A DNA stretch of 64,000 nucleotides from Cryomorphaceae bacterium (GCA_017798125.1 CP059070.1:992001-1056000), one strand, 5' to 3'. Counted from the first letter of the stretch, positions 43,888 to 52,068 are shown. Notes: generated by a model not told the origin, from the letters alone. Translations and numbers: made by a program.

Positions 43888-45338
43888 TGTATGAAGAAAA
43901 TGACCAAAACTCAAGTGGCCTGGTTCGTCATCGCCCTCGCCATTCTCGCCGCCCTCGGTTGGCTCAGCTGAGCACGCATGCGCTTGCTCTTTTTCTTTTC
44001 GTAAGCGCCCTCACGGTCGGATGCGCTCCTTCGCCCACCGCAGACAACCCTTCAAGCACCACTTCAGAGCCCACTTGGGCCAAAGATATTGCCCCCATCG
44101 TATTCGAGAATTGTGTACCCTGCCATAGGTCTGGTCAACCCGGCCCTTTCTTGCTCACTTCCTACAAAGATGTTGCGAAACGATCCAAGATGGTGGCTCA
44201 CGTAACGCGGACCCGATACATGCCCCCTTGGCCAGCGGACCACACCTATCGGAGCTTCTTAGGGGAAAAAGTCTTGACGGATGAGCAGATTGACCTCATT
44301 CAGCGCTGGCATGCGGCCGGGGCCCCAAAAGGGGATATGAAGTTAGAACCGGAATTACCCACCTATCCGGAGGGGAGCCAATTGGGTGAACCCGATCTTG
44401 TCCTCTATGTAGAACCCTATTTGGTGCCCGGAACCAATCGCGATGAATTCCTGATCATGAAAGTGCCCTATGAGATGGAGGAGGAGCGATATGTTCAGGC
44501 CGCGGAGTTCATCCCTGGCCCCAATCAGCTGGTCCACCATATGAACGGGCATTTGATCAAGTACGAGGACGAAAAGAAGAGCGATGTATTTGCAGGGGAG
44601 TACATCGTGGACTCGGAGCTTTTTACGGATGATGAGATCTACCGTTTAATGGACATTCCAAACGATGATGGTTCCTTTCCTGTCCTGGACCCATTGGTCG
44701 TGAATTACCTGCCTGGTGTGATTGCCAGCATCTACCCTCAGGGCATCGGCGGATTCAAAATGTCCAAGAAAGGGGCCTTTATGATCCACGATATGCACTA
44801 TGCGCCCATCCCGAAAGAGGCGTGGGACAGCAGCCGGATCAATATCTTCTTTACGGATGAGCCTCCGGAGCGTCCAACCTATGAGATCCAAATGGGAACC
44901 TACGGGATCAGCCGCATTGTTCCCGACTTCATTATTCCTCCGGATACGGTTATGACATTCCACACGAAAGCTGAAGTGGAAGACGATATTTCTCTGTTGA
45001 CCATTAATCCACACATGCACCTTTTGGGCCGTGACTTTTGGGCCTTCGCCCTGGAACCATCGGGGGATACCATTCCACTGATTAAGATTCCGGAGTGGGA
45101 TTTTCATTGGCAGTATTTCTACACCTTCGAGCGAATGCAGAAGATTCCGAAGGGCTCGGTCATTCACATTTACGCGACCTTTGACAACACGGTCAACAAC
45201 CCCGAGAATCCCTTCAATCCTCCCAGACGCATCGATGCACAACGCAATACGTCCATGCGGACCACGGACGAGATGCTGCAGTTCATCATGACCTACCTGC
45301 CCTATAAGGAGGGCGATGAGATGATTTCGCTTAAATAA
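43887..45338 (+). CDS. Heme c plus copper monooxygenase-like lipoprotein (N-terminus disrupted)
   Basis: A 483-residue reading of a predicted envelope redox enzyme. A cytochrome-c-type site is CVPCH (76-80) with Met112 (RYMPPWP) as possible axial ligand. The rest resembles copper type II, ascorbate-dependent monooxygenases (PHM fold): QLVHHMNGH (His217-His218), MIHDMHYAP (His301/304), NPHMHLLGRD (His376, His378) and TTDEMLQF (Met463), which would supply both copper sites. Such heme-PHM fusions hydroxylate unknown substrates in environmental bacteria. The lipobox is LTVGC (Cys46), but the open frame before it is a poor signal peptide; the ATG at 43978 in another frame gives MRLLFFF and would join to the lipobox if one T were added in the T-runs at 43990-43999. 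So the true start is probably 43978 with a one-base frameshift, real or a sequencing error. Confidence 0.75.
   Translation: MYEENDQNSSGLVRHRPRHSRRPRLAQLSTHALALFLFVSALTVGCAPSPTADNPSSTTSEPTWAKDIAPIVFENCVPCHRSGQPGPFLLTSYKDVAKRSKMVAHVTRTRYMPPWPADHTYRSFLGEKVLTDEQIDLIQRWHAAGAPKGDMKLEPELPTYPEGSQLGEPDLVLYVEPYLVPGTNRDEFLIMKVPYEMEEERYVQAAEFIPGPNQLVHHMNGHLIKYEDEKKSDVFAGEYIVDSELFTDDEIYRLMDIPNDDGSFPVLDPLVVNYLPGVIASIYPQGIGGFKMSKKGAFMIHDMHYAPIPKEAWDSSRINIFFTDEPPERPTYEIQMGTYGISRIVPDFIIPPDTVMTFHTKAEVEDDISLLTINPHMHLLGRDFWAFALEPSGDTIPLIKIPEWDFHWQYFYTFERMQKIPKGSVIHIYATFDNTVNNPENPFNPPRRIDAQRNTSMRTTDEMLQFIMTYLPYKEGDEMISLK
43891..43971 (+). CDS. 26-residue single-pass membrane peptide
   Basis: A short open frame from ATG (MKKMTKTQVAW ...) to TGA, three bases after the redoxin stop and six before the probable start of the copper protein. 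It has a basic N-terminus and a hydrophobic helix (FVIALAILAALGWL), the layout of small membrane-bound subunits. It could also be a chance frame in the region where the next gene's start is disturbed. No family was recognised. Confidence 0.45.
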   Translation: MKKMTKTQVAWFVIALAILAALGWLS

Positions 45339-45999
45339 AGACGGAGATCTCGTCTAAGGGCTTGCGCTCGAGATCGGGAACGACCGCGTCCTCGGCTGGG
45401 TAGCCTACCGGAATCAACAGAAAGGGCTTTTCGTTTCCGGGGCGCTCCAGGATTTGCTGGAGAAAATTCATGGGCGATGGTGTATGGGTCAAGGCGACCA
45501 GCCCGGCATTGTGAATCGCTGTTAGCAGAAATCCAGCCGCCAGTCCAACACTTTCATTGACGTAGTAATGCAACCCTCGGGAGCCGTCGGGATTGAGACG
45601 ATAGCTTTGTTTAAAGACTATGATGAGCCACGGAGCGATTTCGAGAAAGGGCTTGTTCCAGTCGGTGTCGAAGGCTTTTAAATCGTTGAGCCATTCTTCG
45701 GACATGCGCCCGTTGTAGCTTTCGTATTCTTCCTTTTCCGCTGCCTCGCGAATCTTGGCTTTGATTTCTGGATTTTCTACCGCCACAAAAGTCCACGGTT
45801 GCTTGTGCGCACCGCTCGGTGCCGTAGACGCCGCTTTGATCAGGTTTTCAATGACCGACTTGGGGACGGGCTTATCGGAAAAAAACCGCAGCGAACGGCG
45901 CTGATCGAGGTGCTGGAAGTACGCATCGGTCCGTAGGACCATCTCTTCTTCTTCTACAAATGGGCGGGTATAGGGCAGAAATTTTTGTTCGTCAGACAT
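45331..45999 (-). CDS. Iodotyrosine deiodinase-like nitroreductase-fold flavoprotein
   Basis: A 222-residue FMN enzyme of the nitroreductase superfamily. It is strikingly like animal and bacterial iodotyrosine deiodinase (IYD): RRSLRFFSDKPVP, TAPSGAHKQPWTFV, and the C-terminal VPDLERKPLDEI. IYD binds its amino-acid substrate with a Glu, Tyr and Lys; by motif alignment these appear here as Glu91, Tyr95 (EYESYNGRM) and Lys116 (DTDWNKPF). Reductive dehalogenation of halotyrosines is therefore likely, though other flavin chemistry cannot be excluded. The start is the ATG at 45999; a TTG nine bases upstream is less likely. It is divergent from a Crp-type regulator and overlaps the copper protein gene by eight bases at the 3' end. 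IYD homologs are known in Bacteroidota such as Haliscomenobacter. Confidence 0.85.
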   Translation of the reverse strand: MSDEQKFLPYTRPFVEEEEMVLRTDAYFQHLDQRRSLRFFSDKPVPKSVIENLIKAASTAPSGAHKQPWTFVAVENPEIKAKIREAAEKEEYESYNGRMSEEWLNDLKAFDTDWNKPFLEIAPWLIIVFKQSYRLNPDGSRGLHYYVNESVGLAAGFLLTAIHNAGLVALTHTPSPMNFLQQILERPGNEKPFLLIPVGYPAEDAVVPDLERKPLDEISVFI

Positions 46000-46040
46000 C
46001 AGATTCAATTCACGTTATAGGGAATGCTCGAGCAATCTAC

Positions 46041-46048
46041 TAACTTTA
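46041..46048 (+). promoter_or_regulatory. -7 box of the Crp-type regulator
   Basis: TAACTTTA, one base from TAnnTTTG, ends five bases before the ATG at 46054. Confidence 0.45.
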
Positions 46049-46053
46049 GGGGC

Positions 46054-46725
46054 ATGGACAGCATCTGGTACTTCGAGAACGTCAACCTTTTTGACATCCT
46101 TTGCCCGCACAAGTTTGCGGAATGGGCGAATGACCCGCGACATTTTCGGGTCTTTGACAAAAACGAAACCGTCTATTTCAGTGATGATAGCGCCGATACC
46201 ATCTACCTGGTGGCGAGCGGGCGGGTCAAAATTGTCCAGTACACGGAGGCTGGAGATGAAGTGGTTAAAGGAGTCCTAGAACGCGGTGAGATCTTCGGTG
46301 AAATGGCGCTACTGGGAGAGACCCGTCGGTCTGAAGTGGCCCAGGTCGTCGAGGAAGGAACTACGCTTTGTCCGGTCAATATCGAGATGATGCAAGACCT
46401 GATGAAGGACAATCAGGAGTTCACCTTGCGGATTTACAAGATGATCGGCGTGAAGATGAAGAAGATGGAGCGCCGGATCGAGAACCTCGTCTTTAAGGAT
46501 GTTCGCGCTCGATTGGAAGACTTTATCCAGGAGTTGGCGAATGAAAAAGGGGTCGAAATTGAGAATGGAGCTGTTAAGGTGACCCATTTTTTCACCCATA
46601 AAAACATTGCCAATCTGATCGGGACTTCACGCCAGACGGTGACGACATTGCTGAATGAATTGCGGGAAGAAGGTTATCTCGAGTTTGACCGCCGATCCTT
46701 TACCGTGAAGAAGCCCTTAGTCTAA
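46054..46725 (+). CDS. Crp/Fnr family transcriptional regulator
   Basis: A 223-residue cytoplasmic regulator. The N-terminal cyclic-nucleotide-binding-fold domain (about 15-125) shows TIYLVASGRVKIVQYTEAG and LERGEIFGEMALLGE with the Gly-Glu pattern of the effector pocket, then the long dimer helix. The C-terminal winged helix has THKNIANLIGTSRQTVTTLL as recognition region (about 176-195). There is no N-terminal Cys cluster of FNR type. The effector and targets are not known. The ATG at 46054 is preferred to an upstream in-frame ATG at 46024 because the -7 box lies between them. It is divergent from the IYD-like gene. Confidence 0.9.
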   Translation: MDSIWYFENVNLFDILCPHKFAEWANDPRHFRVFDKNETVYFSDDSADTIYLVASGRVKIVQYTEAGDEVVKGVLERGEIFGEMALLGETRRSEVAQVVEEGTTLCPVNIEMMQDLMKDNQEFTLRIYKMIGVKMKKMERRIENLVFKDVRARLEDFIQELANEKGVEIENGAVKVTHFFTHKNIANLIGTSRQTVTTLLNELREEGYLEFDRRSFTVKKPLV

Positions 46726-46728
46726 GCC

Positions 46729-47724
46729 TTACTTCATTTTATCGGCCAGTTTGGCTACTTGCTTTCTCGGAGACTTTCGTTCGTAGAGCACCTTGTACAC
46801 CATGTTGCAGATGGGCATGCTGACATCGTGGAGTTTTCCCATTTTCTTGACGCAATCAACGGCGTAATATCCTTCGGCTACCATATTCATCTCGAGCATG
46901 GCGGAACGAACGGAGTAGCCCTTACCTACCATGTTTCCGAAGGTCCGGTTCCGGGAGAATTGTGAATAGGCGGTTACCAAGAGGTCACCGAGGTAGGCGC
47001 TATCCGTAACATCGCGCTTGTTCGGGTAAACGTTCTTGATGAAGCGCTTCATTTCCTTGATGGCATTGACCACCAAAACGGCTTGGAAGTTGTCGCCGTA
47101 GCCAAGTGCATGACAAATCCCGGCAGCAATCGCAATGATGTTCTTCATCACCGCGGCGTACTCGGTTCCAATGATGTCATCCGAGGTGGTGCATTTGATG
47201 TAGTCGCACACCAAGTTGCGCTTAATGGTTTTAGCCACATCGTTATTCTCCGAAGCGGCCGTCAAGTAGCTCAAACGCTCAAGTGCGACTTCCTCGGCGT
47301 GACAAGGCCCCGTAACAACAGCAATGTTGTTGAAGGGGATCTCGTAACCTTCGTGGAGGTATTCGCCCACGATTTGATTCTCATCTGGAATAATCCCTTT
47401 AATCGCAGAAACCACAATCTTGTCCTTGAGGGACACGGTTAGAGGTTCGAGGGCCTTTTTAAGAAAGGCCGAAGGAACAGCAAAAAATAAGATGTCGTGC
47501 TCTTCGACAATCTTGTTGAGATCTGTGGAGAGTTCGAGCCGCAAGGGGTCAAAGTAAACGGAGCTGAGGTAGTTTGGGTTGTGTCCGTGCAAAACGAGGT
47601 GCTCGATAGCCTCCTCGTTGCGCATCCACCAGCCTACGCGCTCATTGTTCTCGGAGAGGATTTTCACCAAGGCGGTAGCCCAGCTACCCCCTCCGATCAT
47701 GGCCACTTTTGGTTCGGCGCTCAT
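46729..47724 (-). CDS. gpsA: Glycerol-3-phosphate dehydrogenase [NAD(P)+]
   Basis: Cytoplasmic enzyme that reduces dihydroxyacetone phosphate to sn-glycerol 3-phosphate for phospholipid synthesis; 331 residues. The dinucleotide motif is AMIGGGSWATAL (about 8-19), VVTGPCHAEEV is the substrate-binding segment, and the catalytic lysine lies in GTEYAAVMKNIIAIAAG. Its ATG shares one base with the stop of the M28 peptidase gene, so the two are coupled. Only three bases separate its end from the convergent Crp-type gene. Confidence 0.94.
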   Translation of the reverse strand: MSAEPKVAMIGGGSWATALVKILSENNERVGWWMRNEEAIEHLVLHGHNPNYLSSVYFDPLRLELSTDLNKIVEEHDILFFAVPSAFLKKALEPLTVSLKDKIVVSAIKGIIPDENQIVGEYLHEGYEIPFNNIAVVTGPCHAEEVALERLSYLTAASENNDVAKTIKRNLVCDYIKCTTSDDIIGTEYAAVMKNIIAIAAGICHALGYGDNFQAVLVVNAIKEMKRFIKNVYPNKRDVTDSAYLGDLLVTAYSQFSRNRTFGNMVGKGYSVRSAMLEMNMVAEGYYAVDCVKKMGKLHDVSMPICNMVYKVLYERKSPRKQVAKLADKMK

Positions 47725-49409
47725 CAAAAGGTTAGTTGAGCAGTTCCTTCTTTACCGTTCCGCAAAAAGGTAACGGTCACTTCATCTCCTTTTTCAAAAG
47801 CGGAAAGCGCTTTCATGTACCCTTGCATATCGGCCACGCTCATATCTCCGATTTGAAGAACTACATCACCTTCTTGCAGACCTGCGGCTTGAGCAGGGCG
47901 ATCTGGAATAATGCCGTCGATCTTCATGCCCGGGCCTTCAAAGGCGTAATCGGGCATAACCCCTAAGGTCACCTTGAACTTGGGAACGCGCATGCTTTCC
48001 TGCTGAGTAGTCTCGCTGAAGGCCAATGCAGGCTGGTCATTAAGGCCATTGATTAAGGCTTTCGTGAACTCGACAATCTTCACAGCTCCGGCCATGTTCA
48101 AGGTTCCAGGATCATCGGTGGGTTTGTGGTAGAATTCGGTAGCTCCGGTGAAGAAGTGAAGGCTTGGAATATCCTTTAAGTAGAAACTGGTGTGGTCGCT
48201 TGGTCCAATACCCGACTCGGTCGTGGTGTATTTGAGGTCACATGCAACGGCCGCCAGAGCATCGTTCCACGAAGGGCTAGTGCCCACTCCATTGATGATG
48301 AAGCCGTCTTTTACATCCAACGAGCCAATCATGTCAAAGTTGATCATGTAGTTGACTGCATTGAGGCCGATGGTCGGGTTCTCAACAAAGTACTTGGAGC
48401 CCAGTAATCCTTTTTCTTCAGCGCTGAAGGCGATGAAGAGGATGTTGTTCCCGGTCATCTTCTTTCCTTTCTTGGAGTAGTAGCTCGCAAGTTCCAGGAT
48501 ACCCGCGGTACCGCTGGCGTTGTCGTCCGCACCGTTATGGATCATGGGCTCAGTACCGGTGTAACGAGACCCTTCTCCACCAAACCCGAGGTGATCATAA
48601 TGCGCTCCAATCACAATGGTCTTGTCTGATCCCCGGTCTAAATACCCGATCACGTTGTATCCTGTGTCTTCAACAGGGTCCATTTTAACCGATACGCGAA
48701 CACCTTTCTTTCGAATGTCGTCGTTGTCATACGAAGTCCAGAAGACTACGGGTACGCCAACTGGGACCGCCGTTTTAAAGGAGCTTTCCGGATCTTCGGC
48801 ATTCTCGTCAGTGTTGAACAAGATGATGGCTTTCGCTCCTTTCTCAACGGCCAATTCTAGTCTTTTCTGAACATCGTGATATGCGCGGAATTTTGAATGA
48901 GGGTGTGTTCCGTCAGGAGAACCGATGTCCAAGAAGAAGACCTTATTCTGGTATGCCGTAATTGTATCTCGGTAGTCCGTATACCCGAGTTCAGGAGCTT
49001 CGATCCCGTAACCAACCACGACTGCATCTCCATTAAACGTTCCGTTGCTGCTGTACTTTGTCGGGTAAAAATCCTCTCCTAATCGGAAATAGGGGCCCTT
49101 CCATTTCATGTAGGTGGATACGTTGTCAATGCTCATGGGGCGCTTGAAGGAAAAGGCCTGCAAGTATCCCTCAGATCCCTTGGGCTCAAGACCAATGGCC
49201 TCCATCTCGGAAACGATGTAATCCCGTGCTGCGGCTTCACCATCGGTCCCCGCTTCACGACCTTCTAAGGCGTCTGAGGCGAGGTATTCCACGCGACCTT
49301 CGAAGTTTGCAAGGACCTTTTTGTTGACCTTATTACAGTCTTGAGCGGTGGCGCTCAGAAGACATCCGGCCGTGAGGCCGATCACTAAATACTGCTTCAT
49401 ATCTTTCAT
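47724..49409 (-). CDS. M28 family zinc aminopeptidase with PDZ domain
   Basis: Exported metallopeptidase of about 561 residues. After a signal peptide (KQYLVIGLTAGCLLSATAQ) comes a PA-type insert (about 110-240) within the M28 domain. Zinc ligands can be seen: His in IGAHYDHLG, Asp in HNGADDNASGT, Glu pair in AFSAEEKGLLGS, Asp in NFDMIGSLD and His in GPSDHTSFY. The C-terminal 95 residues form a PDZ domain (PDRPAQAAGLQEGDVVLQIG). It removes N-terminal amino acids from peptides in the periplasm or outside. The chosen ATG at 49409 is six bases after a TACTTTTG box; a second ATG three codons on (49400) is also possible. Confidence 0.92.
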   Translation of the reverse strand: MKDMKQYLVIGLTAGCLLSATAQDCNKVNKKVLANFEGRVEYLASDALEGREAGTDGEAAARDYIVSEMEAIGLEPKGSEGYLQAFSFKRPMSIDNVSTYMKWKGPYFRLGEDFYPTKYSSNGTFNGDAVVVGYGIEAPELGYTDYRDTITAYQNKVFFLDIGSPDGTHPHSKFRAYHDVQKRLELAVEKGAKAIILFNTDENAEDPESSFKTAVPVGVPVVFWTSYDNDDIRKKGVRVSVKMDPVEDTGYNVIGYLDRGSDKTIVIGAHYDHLGFGGEGSRYTGTEPMIHNGADDNASGTAGILELASYYSKKGKKMTGNNILFIAFSAEEKGLLGSKYFVENPTIGLNAVNYMINFDMIGSLDVKDGFIINGVGTSPSWNDALAAVACDLKYTTTESGIGPSDHTSFYLKDIPSLHFFTGATEFYHKPTDDPGTLNMAGAVKIVEFTKALINGLNDQPALAFSETTQQESMRVPKFKVTLGVMPDYAFEGPGMKIDGIIPDRPAQAAGLQEGDVVLQIGDMSVADMQGYMKALSAFEKGDEVTVTFLRNGKEGTAQLTF

Positions 49410-49415
49410 ATTCCG

Positions 49416-49423
49416 CAAAAGTA
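49416..49423 (-). promoter_or_regulatory. -7 promoter box of the M28 peptidase
   Basis: TACTTTTG on the minus strand ends six bases before the ATG at 49409 and faces the box of the divergent SDR gene. Confidence 0.5.
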
Positions 49424-49458
49424 ACACATACGGAGCGGATTAGGGTTCAGGCAATTTG

Positions 49459-49466
49459 TATTTTCG
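49459..49466 (+). promoter_or_regulatory. -7 type box of the SDR gene
   Basis: TATTTTCG, close to TAnnTTTG, ends five bases before the ATG at 49472. Confidence 0.35.
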
Positions 49467-49471
49467 TGACT

Positions 49472-50269
49472 ATGAATTTTAAGGATAAGGTCGTCTGGAT
49501 TACAGGAGCCACATCGGGAATCGGTGAGGCGTTGGCATTTGAGTTTGCGAGTAAAGGTGCTCGTCTGGTCCTGTCGGCCCGTAGACAGGAACAACTGGAG
49601 GCGGTCGCTACGTTAGCACGTGATCGCGGTGCGCCAGAGGTTATGGTTCAAACATTGGACCTTGCCGATGCCGAAACCTTGCAGCCGGCCGCGGAAGCGG
49701 TTCTTGCCAAAATGGGCCGGGTCGATGCCCTCTTCAACAACGGTGGCATTAGTCAGCGGGACAAGGCCCTGAACACACCCCTTGAAGTGGATCGCCGGGT
49801 CATGGAAATTGATTTCTTTGGAACGGTAGCGCTAACCAAAGCCGTTCTGCCCAGTATGCTGGAGAATGGAGGAGGCCATATTGCCGTTACCTCGAGCTTG
49901 GTCGGAAAATTTGGTAGCCCATACCGTTCGGCCTATGCCGCAGCAAAACATGCCCTCCATGGATTTTACGACAGCTTGCGCGCCGAGCTTCACGACCAAG
50001 GCTTGAAAGTGACCATCTTTTGCCCCGGATTCATCCGTACTCAGATTTCGGTGAATGCGGTGACCGGAAGTGGAGAAAAACTCGGAACGATGGATGACGC
50101 GCAGGCCAACGGAATGCCCGCCGAAAAGTGCGCCGCCATTATGGTTCGCTCCATGGAACAGGGCCGCAACGAGGTTTACATCGGCGGTCGCGAGAAGCTC
50201 GGAATCTACGTCAAGCGCTTCTTCCCGAACATCTTCGCTCGCATCATTCGAAAAGCTAAGGTGAGATGA
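49472..50269 (+). CDS. Short-chain dehydrogenase/reductase
   Basis: A 265-residue SDR oxidoreductase using NAD(P)H. The cofactor motif is ITGATSGIGEALA (about 11-23), followed by NNGGIS and the catalytic Ser/Tyr/Lys in VTSSLVGKFG and YRSAYAAAKHAL. The basic residue after strand two (SARRQEQ) hints at NADPH. It resembles the DHRS7-like group of lipid or carbonyl reductases; the substrate is unknown. The ATG at 49472 is preferred over a GTG two codons upstream. Three genes follow with overlapping starts, so it heads an operon. Confidence 0.88.
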   Translation: MNFKDKVVWITGATSGIGEALAFEFASKGARLVLSARRQEQLEAVATLARDRGAPEVMVQTLDLADAETLQPAAEAVLAKMGRVDALFNNGGISQRDKALNTPLEVDRRVMEIDFFGTVALTKAVLPSMLENGGGHIAVTSSLVGKFGSPYRSAYAAAKHALHGFYDSLRAELHDQGLKVTIFCPGFIRTQISVNAVTGSGEKLGTMDDAQANGMPAEKCAAIMVRSMEQGRNEVYIGGREKLGIYVKRFFPNIFARIIRKAKVR

Positions 50270-51039
50270 GAATTACTCTATTTATTCTCGCCCTCACGGG
50301 CGGATGGCTACTGGCTTCCTGCCAAATGAATGAGCCGAAAAGCGCCGCATCAGAGGAGGTGTCTACTCAAGCTCTAGGATATCAAATGATTGATACCATT
50401 CGTGAGTTCATCGTTGAAGAGGGCAGCGAAGGCTATGTCCGGATTGAATTGGCCTTCCCCTCTTTTTACGGGCCGGATTATGCGGAAGACCTAAACCGAT
50501 TGGTAGCTTCAAAGCTTTGGGCGCAAAACCGAACCACGGGCCGAAGTTGGCAGGAGCAAATGAGTTTTTTCATCGATCAATACAAAGAGCTTCAGTCGGA
50601 GGTAGAGTACGTTCAGCCCTGGACCCACAAAGAATCTCTTTCCATTCGACGATTGGACGAGCACGTTCTGACTTTGGAGCGTGAATACAGCGAATACAGT
50701 GGGGGAGCGCACGGACGCCATGAAACCCATTACTATAATTTCGACGTCGCTACAGGAGATACCCTGCTCTTGGATGATTTAATCAAACCCGGTGCTCGCG
50801 AGGCCGTAGAAGCCCTAGTTGATTTTCACTACCGCGAACAACAAGGGATCGATGCCGAGGCTTCATTGATTGATGAGGCTGGCTTGAATGTAGCGTCCAT
50901 TCCTTTGACGGAAAACTTCGCACTCGACGAGAAAGGCATCCGCTTCTTCTACAACCCGTATGAAATCGCTGCCTACGCCGCTGGAGCCATTATGGTAGAT
51001 GTTCCGATGACGGACTTAGCAAATTACTTGCTCGATTGA
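50266..51039 (+). CDS. DUF3298-type lipoprotein
   Basis: A 257-residue predicted lipoprotein with lipobox LLASC (Cys19). The body fits a DUF4163-like N-terminal part (YVRIELAFPSFYG) followed by DUF3298 (EYSEYSGGAHGRHETHYYNFD, then GDTLLLDDLI and IRFFYNPYEIAAYAAG). Related domains occur in the lysozyme-binding anti-sigma factor RsiV and in many Bacteroidota envelope lipoproteins. Whether this one binds a host or peptidoglycan-cutting enzyme is unknown. The ATG overlaps the SDR stop (ATGA). Confidence 0.85.
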   Translation: MRITLFILALTGGWLLASCQMNEPKSAASEEVSTQALGYQMIDTIREFIVEEGSEGYVRIELAFPSFYGPDYAEDLNRLVASKLWAQNRTTGRSWQEQMSFFIDQYKELQSEVEYVQPWTHKESLSIRRLDEHVLTLEREYSEYSGGAHGRHETHYYNFDVATGDTLLLDDLIKPGAREAVEALVDFHYREQQGIDAEASLIDEAGLNVASIPLTENFALDEKGIRFFYNPYEIAAYAAGAIMVDVPMTDLANYLLD

Positions 51040-51923
51040 AGGCGGTAGACATTTATAGATTTTTTCACCGATTTCAGCTACCCCATCTTTTTGATAGGTA
51101 CTTCATAACGGATCGAAACATTCTGTTCAGGTGGGCACTTAGATTCAGCCATAGGTTTAGCTTTAATCGGACGACTACGATTAACGGAGTTACTTTTCGA
51201 ACACCCGTTATTAAGGGTACAGGTTGGAATAACTTGATCGTTGAACATGAGTCTTGGATGTCAGACTTCTTGCGTGAAGCATTAAAAGATGGTGGAACAT
51301 TTATTGATGTCGGGGCCAATACAGGACAAACTCTCCTGAAGGTTAAATCCATAAATGAGGAAGTAGAGTACGTGGGGATTGAGCCAAATCCGGTGTGCGT
51401 CGAGTACTTGAAAAATCTTATCGAACTCAACCAGTTATCGAATGCAAGGGTTTTTGGTCACGCCTTGTCTAGGGACAAGGATATCTTGAATTTGAAACTG
51501 AGATATTCGGAGGATCAACTGGGCACAACGACAGAGAATTTCCGGGTCTTCACGAGGTATGCAATTGAGGTAAAAGTACCCGCGGTCACTGGGGATGCTT
51601 TCGTGACCGACCACAAGCTGAAACAAGTCGACGTTATTAAACTTGACATTGAAGGTGGTGAAAGTGATGTACTTCAGAGCTTTCGAAAAACAATTGAGCA
51701 ATATCGCCCGTCTATTATTTGTGAGGTCACGCCGCTTCAGTCTAAATCAAAGAAGGTAGAGAGATTTAGGCAGGAATCTGCACAGTCAATTCTTCAGTTT
51801 TGCTACGAATTGGATTATTTAGTGATAAACTTGAAAACTCAAGTGAGCGTGCACGTAATAGATGATTTTTCCAAATCCCTTGAAAGTTGTAACTACCTTT
51901 TGAAGCCGAATTCCAAGGAGTAA
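51036..51923 (+). CDS. FkbM family methyltransferase, AT-rich
   Basis: A 295-residue SAM-dependent methyltransferase. The SAM motif is FIDVGANTGQTLL (about 89-101), then YVGIEPNPVCVEYL and VIKLDIEGGESDVL, all typical of FkbM enzymes that methylate sugars or polyketides, often in surface polysaccharide clusters. There is no ATG; translation must begin at a TTG overlapping the preceding stop (TTGA). Base use is distinctly AT-rich (24 of 60 bases are G/C in 51241-51300, against 38 of 60 in 49681-49740), which suggests this gene was acquired from another source. No other glycan gene lies nearby. Confidence 0.85.
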   Translation: MKAVDIYRFFHRFQLPHLFDRYFITDRNILFRWALRFSHRFSFNRTTTINGVTFRTPVIKGTGWNNLIVEHESWMSDFLREALKDGGTFIDVGANTGQTLLKVKSINEEVEYVGIEPNPVCVEYLKNLIELNQLSNARVFGHALSRDKDILNLKLRYSEDQLGTTTENFRVFTRYAIEVKVPAVTGDAFVTDHKLKQVDVIKLDIEGGESDVLQSFRKTIEQYRPSIICEVTPLQSKSKKVERFRQESAQSILQFCYELDYLVINLKTQVSVHVIDDFSKSLESCNYLLKPNSKE

Positions 51924-51960
51924 AAGAGATAATTGTCACATTTAGAGCTGGACCTTTTTT

Positions 51961-51969
51961 GGTACTTTG
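51961..51969 (+). promoter_or_regulatory. Possible -7 box before a 30-residue peptide gene
   Basis: GGTACTTTG, a shortened form of TAnnTTTG, ends six bases before the ATG at 51976. Confidence 0.3.
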
Positions 51970-51975
51970 TACATC

Positions 51976-52068
51976 ATGAATTCGAAAGTATTCAAGTTTA
52001 TAGGGGTCTGTCTTTTGTGCATCGGACTGGTGTCCCTACTGGCTTGGATCATTGAGAAGAACTTTTAA
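51976..52068 (+). CDS. 30-residue single-pass membrane peptide
   Basis: A short frame (MNSKVFKFIGVCLLC ...) with basic N-terminus, one hydrophobic helix of about 18 residues and a charged end (IIEKNF). A promoter-like box lies just upstream, and a DUF2892 membrane protein starts 10 bases downstream, which supports its being real. No family was recognised; its length is below what most gene finders report. Confidence 0.5.
   Translation: MNSKVFKFIGVCLLCIGLVSLLAWIIEKNF

Noticed and set aside
46024-46053. Upstream ATG of the Crp-type regulator
   Set aside because: The TAACTTTA box lies between it and the second ATG, which better fits the family N-terminus.
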